Shown here piece by piece: positions 43,565-47,604 of a DNA stretch of 47,604 nt. Source of the stretch: an uncultured Lewinella sp. (lineage in GTDB: Bacteria > Bacteroidota > Bacteroidia > Chitinophagales > Saprospiraceae); NCBI GenBank assembly GCA_913057785.1, contig CAJXPD010000044.1, positions 1-47,604 of the forward strand. The letters run 5' to 3'. The notes beneath the pieces are model-generated. The model was not told the origin of the DNA and searched no databases. It saw only the letters and a program-made list of their open reading frames with translations. Positions within the stretch are counted from its first letter, which is position 1, and the number at the start of each line of letters is the position of its first letter. The translations under genes were made by a program, and so were the position numbers.

Positions 43565-44179
43565 ATGAAAGCTTTATTGCAGCGCAGCTTAGCAGAAGGA
43601 ATGAGTTATGCTACCTACTATGAATTGATGCAAGAATTGGTAGAAGCCGGTAAAACTACTGGGCCGAACCAAAGTGAATCAATGGTACATTATACCAAGA
43701 TGAACTTACAGCGGATGAAGCGCCTAGGAAAGAAAGCCAGTATCCAACCTGCTTTAATTGAAGCCTTTGCGGCCTTGCCAGGCCAATACATTTGGTTAGT
43801 GATAACAGAGGCTTGGTGTGGAGATGCCGCTCAGATCGTGCCTATTTTTGATGCTATCGTTCAAGAACTGCCTAATACAGAAATGTCTTTAGTCCTTCGC
43901 GATGAATTGCCAGAGCTCATGGATGAATTTCTTACGAATGGTGCTCGAGCTATTCCCAAACTGATCGTGTTGGAAAAAGAAACCTTAGAAGTGGTCACAA
44001 CTTGGGGCGCTAGACCTGCACCTGCCCAGGAATTAGTGAATGCTTACAAGGCAGATCCTAATCCGCCACCTTACTCGGAGTTTTCAGTGACTTTGCAGAA
44101 ATGGTACAACAAAGATAAGACGGTCACTACCCAGGCAGAACTACTTGATCTTGCTGCTAGTTTAGCGGCAATTGCATAA
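43565..44179 (+). CDS. Thioredoxin-fold family protein with WCGDA motif
   Basis: 204 residues, cytoplasmic. Belongs to a Bacteroidota family that I recognise by GKTTGPNQSESMVHYTKMNLQRMKRLGK, the active-site region LVITEAWCGDAAQIVPIF, and ARAIPKLIVLEKETLEVVTTWGARPAPAQELV with the cis-Pro after Ile. The CxxC of thioredoxin is CGDA here, so only one Cys remains and a disulfide cannot form internally. Its 3' end overlaps the convergent GNAT gene by 23 bp. Preceded by an unusually good Shine-Dalgarno (43554). Confidence 0.88.
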   Translation: MKALLQRSLAEGMSYATYYELMQELVEAGKTTGPNQSESMVHYTKMNLQRMKRLGKKASIQPALIEAFAALPGQYIWLVITEAWCGDAAQIVPIFDAIVQELPNTEMSLVLRDELPELMDEFLTNGARAIPKLIVLEKETLEVVTTWGARPAPAQELVNAYKADPNPPPYSEFSVTLQKWYNKDKTVTTQAELLDLAASLAAIA

Positions 44180-44615
44180 CGGGCAATTTTCGACCTTCCG
44201 GTTGACTAGGAATATACTCTACCGTCTTTAACCCAAATTTCTCATAAAAGCCAGTGGCATTGGGGTCTGCGACGACTGACAATGTCACGTGGCTTTGGGT
44301 AATTACCTGATCCAATACCTTTTGCAATAGGAATTTTCCTAATCCTTTCCCAATCTGCTCAGGGCGTATCCAGAGGTGCTCAATTTCTAATACCCCTTCT
44401 TGATCCGAGATCACACAGAAACCTAGTATTTCTTCCGACTGAACGAGTTTGTAAATCTTATCTTTTTCCAAGTGCTGAGGAGTGATCGTTAGGTCATCCT
44501 CCCAGAGGTCTAGCCATTCTTGGGCATAGCCCCAGTAGGCCTTAGCTGCTTTACTGATTTCGGTAAGTGTGTTGCAGTCTGCTCTTTCTGCCTTAAGAAT
44601 TTGCATATCAGTCAT
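44157..44615 (-). CDS. GNAT-family N-acetyltransferase
   Basis: 152 residues from ATG 44615 (44606 also possible; the frame continues up to a TTG at 44639). Acetyl-CoA binding motif A is LWIRPEQIGKGLGKFLLQKVLDQV, preceded by EIEHLWI and followed by ATGFYEKFGLKTVEYIPS, the usual motif B. N-terminal part ILKAERADCNTLTEISKAAKAYWGYAQEWL recalls the amine-binding half. Substrate unknown. Its 3' end overlaps the thioredoxin-like gene by 23 bp on the other strand. Confidence 0.88.
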   Translation of the reverse strand: MTDMQILKAERADCNTLTEISKAAKAYWGYAQEWLDLWEDDLTITPQHLEKDKIYKLVQSEEILGFCVISDQEGVLEIEHLWIRPEQIGKGLGKFLLQKVLDQVITQSHVTLSVVADPNATGFYEKFGLKTVEYIPSQPEGRKLPVMQLPLN

Positions 44616-44694
44616 GTCCGGTTTTAGAATTGTAGTCAATAAGTCTGTCTACTGGGTTTCCCAAGACATTAACAGCTAGATGAGGTGAAATAGT

Positions 44695-45324
44695 TCACTG
44701 GGTTCGGATGTAGACTGCCGGATAAGTCATGAGTAATACTGAGTCACCTACTTGAGTTTGTCCATTCTCCACTAAATCACGTAGGATTTGGATTTCATCA
44801 AAGGTGTCACATGGATCAGTACGGAAGGGATAATATCCCGCTTCACCGCTGGTAGGCCAAACAGAAAACCTCCCGAAAGTTCTGTAGCAATGCTCCAATA
44901 CCACGAAAGGCTCTGTAGCTTCTAACAGAATTTGTTGTGATCCGTCTTCACTGTCAATGATGATCTGATTCCCTTCACGAGTATAAGCTGCAACTAGAGA
45001 TAAGTCTTGCCCTTCCGCACTAAAATGGACTCGTACCTGTTGGTCAGATAAGAACTCGAAGGCTGTTCGACTTAATAATTCAGGAATAAAAGTATCTCGG
45101 TAAATGTCATGATGCATTTGATCTGCCCATGTGATCTGAAAATTTGAGGGTGGCTGTTCGATAAGCCCTACATCATTCTGCAAATAAAATTTAGTTGGTG
45201 TCGGTGCAAGACCAGAGAATTCAAATAGGGCCGGATACTCCGGCCAGTTCGAGGTCTCCTCTGTGCATCCCAGTAAGACAAAGAGGAGCATACCAGAGGT
45301 AAGCAATTTTCCGGGGAATTTCAT
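44695..45324 (-). CDS. Lipoprotein of unknown function
   Basis: 209 residues. Signal peptide II: LLTSGMLLFVLLGCTEE, Cys at residue 20. The mature part is probably beta-rich (FQITWADQMHHDIYRDTF, VRVHFSAEGQDLSLVAAYTREGNQIIIDSEDG), with two further Cys in its C-terminal half. No family recognised. The gene upstream of it on the same strand is the DoxX-like gene, 163 bp away with a hairpin between them. Confidence 0.72.
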   Translation of the reverse strand: MKFPGKLLTSGMLLFVLLGCTEETSNWPEYPALFEFSGLAPTPTKFYLQNDVGLIEQPPSNFQITWADQMHHDIYRDTFIPELLSRTAFEFLSDQQVRVHFSAEGQDLSLVAAYTREGNQIIIDSEDGSQQILLEATEPFVVLEHCYRTFGRFSVWPTSGEAGYYPFRTDPCDTFDEIQILRDLVENGQTQVGDSVLLMTYPAVYIRTQ

Positions 45325-45458
45325 GAGAACGCGTTTAGTTGTTTAAATAATTTGGAGCGAAATGTTTGAAAGATATACGGCAAAAGTAAAAGACACTTTG
45401 TAGGTATGCAAGGGGTGAACTTGCTTTCTCGTCAAAGGATATATAAGGAGGCAAGGCA

Positions 45459-45479
45459 GGCCAGCCGGAATGACTGGCC
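45459..45479. terminator. Hairpin after the DoxX-like gene
   Basis: GGCCAG/CTGGCC, six perfect pairs with a nine-base loop, 9-29 bp past the stop of the DoxX-like gene (minus strand). No T-run, so weak evidence. Confidence 0.4.
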
Positions 45480-45487
45480 CTTATTAT

Positions 45488-46774
45488 TTATCGATTAAAC
45501 GGATACTCGTTTATCCAATGGAAGCCTCGATTGAGTAACAAGAAATCATCCTTTGTTCGCCGACTCATTTCTACTGAAATGGTATCCGTACCCCAAGTTC
45601 CCTGTAGGTCCAGGCTTTCACCCTCTACAAAATCGTAAGTGAAATAGTGTTTGTTGACGGTGTCGCGTCGAGAATAGATGGTAAATGTCTGTTCGGTACT
45701 ATCTTTCTCTAAGTTATAATGGCTGAACTTATCATTCATCATCTGGATATGGGTTCGACCCTCCCATTGGATCACCAGGTGTTGCCATCTCATCGTATCT
45801 GTTGTAAGAGAGGGGAGTGTATCTCCATTCATAACAAACTGATCCACCTGATAGAGTCCATACATATGTGGTTTAGGTGCTTTATCTCCCCATTGCTTTT
45901 GAATCTCTAGGCCTTGATCAATGGAACTGTAGAGTACGTATCCTAAAAACAAGGTTTTAATCACCAAGCGCGCTGTATTATACTTTTCGGGCCAAATCAA
46001 GAACTGACGTTGAGGTATGTCTACTTCCCGATGCGTGAAAAAATTCCAGATCCGTTTGAAATCTGGACTCAGTACATACACAGCCATTAAGAGCAAATGG
46101 GTAGAATACAATTTCACTGGAATATCAAAGCTGAAATTCATCATCACCACATTAAACATTACAGCGATCGTAATGAGTGCACCTAAGGTTGCGGTCTTGC
46201 GAAACAGCATCAATCCAGCCAGCAATTCAGCGATGCCAGTGAAGTAATTGTACCCTTTGGAATATCCCATAAAGGTCCAGGCCAAACCCATAGGAGAGGA
46301 ATCACCGTAGGGTTCTAGTAGGCGGAAGAATCCTGGTTCAGGAAATTGAGATTTGAAAACCTTGGCAAAACCATAACCCATCACTGAAATGGCCAAACCA
46401 TAGCGCACGTAGATCCAAAGGGCTTGATTGAGCCTTTCGTAATTGATCCGTTGGCGATCTGCTAAAGTCCAGATAATGCTTCCGATTAGAGCAATGAAGA
46501 AGAAAGAGAAAACTTGAACGTAATCGAATGTCCGATCACCACTTCCATTAAAAACGGTATTGATGGGCTCTTCAATACCCAGTATAGTTTCTCCTACCCA
46601 TGGGACGAGTAAGTTCCATCCATTCTGCACCCAGGTGCTCACTACATCTACCCACGGTAGATTTCCAATGGGGAAGGGAAATAAATACAAGAAGAAATAG
46701 ATGAATAAGAATCTAAAACCCAATTTCCGGGAGCTTGACCAATGTGTATCAGCAGGGTAGGGTGAAATTTCCAT
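45488..46774 (-). CDS. DoxX-like integral membrane protein
   Basis: 428 residues. At least six hydrophobic helices between residues 20 and 310. The central part, ALWIYVRYGLAISVMGYGFAKVFKSQFPEPG, GYSKGYNYFTGIAELLAGLMLFRKTATLGALITIAVMFNVVMMNF and LLLMAVYVLSPD, has the DoxX/SURF4-like pattern (GxxELxxGxxL). The C-terminal 120 residues are soluble and beta-rich (HLVIQWEGRTHIQMMNDKFSHYNL) with no recognised family. DoxX proteins are tied to redox or thiosulfate metabolism, but the function of this larger version is unknown. Confidence 0.78.
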   Translation of the reverse strand: MEISPYPADTHWSSSRKLGFRFLFIYFFLYLFPFPIGNLPWVDVVSTWVQNGWNLLVPWVGETILGIEEPINTVFNGSGDRTFDYVQVFSFFFIALIGSIIWTLADRQRINYERLNQALWIYVRYGLAISVMGYGFAKVFKSQFPEPGFFRLLEPYGDSSPMGLAWTFMGYSKGYNYFTGIAELLAGLMLFRKTATLGALITIAVMFNVVMMNFSFDIPVKLYSTHLLLMAVYVLSPDFKRIWNFFTHREVDIPQRQFLIWPEKYNTARLVIKTLFLGYVLYSSIDQGLEIQKQWGDKAPKPHMYGLYQVDQFVMNGDTLPSLTTDTMRWQHLVIQWEGRTHIQMMNDKFSHYNLEKDSTEQTFTIYSRRDTVNKHYFTYDFVEGESLDLQGTWGTDTISVEMSRRTKDDFLLLNRGFHWINEYPFNR

Positions 46775-46868
46775 CGTTCAGGTGTTTTTACCCTAATGAT
46801 GGCAATTTTATTTCATATACCCTAAATCGAATGCGTGATCTTACTAACATTCTTAGTGGTTAGCACCT

Positions 46869-47604
46869 TTATTTAGTCGCAGTAACAACTTTAGGTGGGG
46901 TAGCAGGAAGGTAGGCATTTCTCTTGACGGGCCATTCCAGGATGAAGGTCGTACCCATTTCAATTCGGGACTCGAAACTAATCTGACCACCCCATCCTTC
47001 TAGAATGCGTTTACAGGTGGATAGGCCAATTCCTGTGCCTGGAAAGGAACTGCTGTTGTGCAAGCGTTTAAACATCTTGAAGATGTATTCGCTGTACTCG
47101 CTGTCAATCCCTATCCCATTATCGGCGATCCGGAAGCAGATTCGCCCTTTTTCATATTTGTAAATAATACGAATTAGGATGGTTTCGCTGGTATTGTACT
47201 TGATACCGTTCTCCAAAAGGTTGTGGAAAAGTAAACGCAGCGTGTCGTGATGGGATAGTATTCGAGGTAGTTTCTGTGGTATTTCTATAACAAAGGACGG
47301 AACAGCTCTTTGAAGCACCTCTGCAATTTCCTCGATCAGGGCTTGTAAATCCACCCATTCTTTTTTTGGAGGTTGATCCTTGACCCTAGCATATGACAGC
47401 AAATTGTCAATAAGCTGATACATATGCCGGCTATTCTCGTTGATAAACTCCAGGTACTCTTGCGTTTCCTTGTCTTGCTTCAATTCCTTCTTTCTGCGGA
47501 GCAAATCGCTAAAACTTACCAACAGTCGAATCGGTGTCTTGAGATCATGAGAAGTAGCAAAGGTGAAATCCTCTAAGTCCCGATTGACTCGTACCAATTC
47601 CTGG
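46869..47604 (-). CDS. Sensor histidine kinase, C-terminal part (continues beyond the window)
   Basis: The frame is open to the window end (reads QELVRVNRDLEDF at its edge), so the sensor part is outside. Seen: phosphoacceptor H-box FTFATSHDLKTPIRLLVSFSDLL; N-box LFHNLLENGIKYN; G1 ADNGIGID; F-box FKMFKRLH; G2 PGTGIGLSTCKRILEGWGG. This is a HisKA/HATPase_c pair of the type seen in phytochrome-like and PAS-containing kinases of Bacteroidota. The response regulator is not in the window. Confidence 0.93.
   Translation of the reverse strand, partial: QELVRVNRDLEDFTFATSHDLKTPIRLLVSFSDLLRRKKELKQDKETQEYLEFINENSRHMYQLIDNLLSYARVKDQPPKKEWVDLQALIEEIAEVLQRAVPSFVIEIPQKLPRILSHHDTLRLLFHNLLENGIKYNTSETILIRIIYKYEKGRICFRIADNGIGIDSEYSEYIFKMFKRLHNSSSFPGTGIGLSTCKRILEGWGGQISFESRIEMGTTFILEWPVKRNAYLPATPPKVVTATK

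Overview
The window looks like a chromosomal stretch from a member of the Bacteroidota, most likely a Saprospiraceae/Lewinella-like marine or sludge bacterium. The support is in the sequence. About ten exported proteins have signal peptides with a Gln at or just after the predicted cleavage point (SAQ, IAQ, FSQ and similar). Most genes lack a strong Shine-Dalgarno. The gene families (DUF5777 barrel, DUF6503 lipoprotein, CHAT-TPR protein with a sigma factor, bacilliredoxin, carotenoid genes with CrtZ) are typical of the phylum. The genus is an inference. No rRNA, tRNA, CRISPR array, transposase or integrase gene was recognised.

Region by region. 1-3262 is the 3' part of an RND efflux pump gene. 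3263-4090 has no gene but holds three terminator-like hairpins, two of them in a duplicated 70-80 bp unit. 4091-5246 carries pdxH and a bacilliredoxin gene, convergent around a perfect hairpin. 5568-7916 is a three-gene envelope electron-transfer operon (haem-c-like lipoprotein, DUF5777 barrel, dihaem cytochrome). 8079-11913 holds two small exported proteins, a CBS-pair protein and a DUF4139-like exported protein. 12213-15781 has an MBOAT acyltransferase plus DHHW/AlgX-like partner (polymer O-acetylation) and an AraC regulator. 16214-22519 holds a HAD phosphatase, an S9 peptidase fused to a formylglycine-enzyme-like domain, a DUF6503 lipoprotein and a membrane-anchored gamma-glutamyltransferase (GGT) family protein.

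22520-36430 is a relatively AT-rich accessory block bounded by two copies of the last 104 bp of the GGT gene. The second copy (36431-36534) has no gene body in front of it. The block carries an ECF-type sigma factor overlapping a membrane anti-sigma-like TPR protein, a divergent secreted HExxH (M48-like) TPR peptidase, a large secreted TPR-CHAT protein with His and Cys of the caspase-like dyad, a 488-aa conserved-looking protein of unknown function, and a five-gene run of exported or membrane proteins including an M43 metalloprotease and a lipoprotein with G-aromatic repeats. Together they suggest an envelope proteolysis/sensing system with its own sigma factor. I regard this block as the most interesting part of the window.

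36747-47604 returns to housekeeping-like content: an exported orphan, a giant kinase/M23 peptidase/aminotransferase fusion split by one in-frame amber codon, a DUF2867 protein, a carotenoid pair (desaturase and CrtZ hydroxylase) separated by a heptanucleotide repeat, a thioredoxin-fold protein, a GNAT acetyltransferase, a lipoprotein, a DoxX-like membrane protein, and the C-terminal part of a histidine kinase running off the end.
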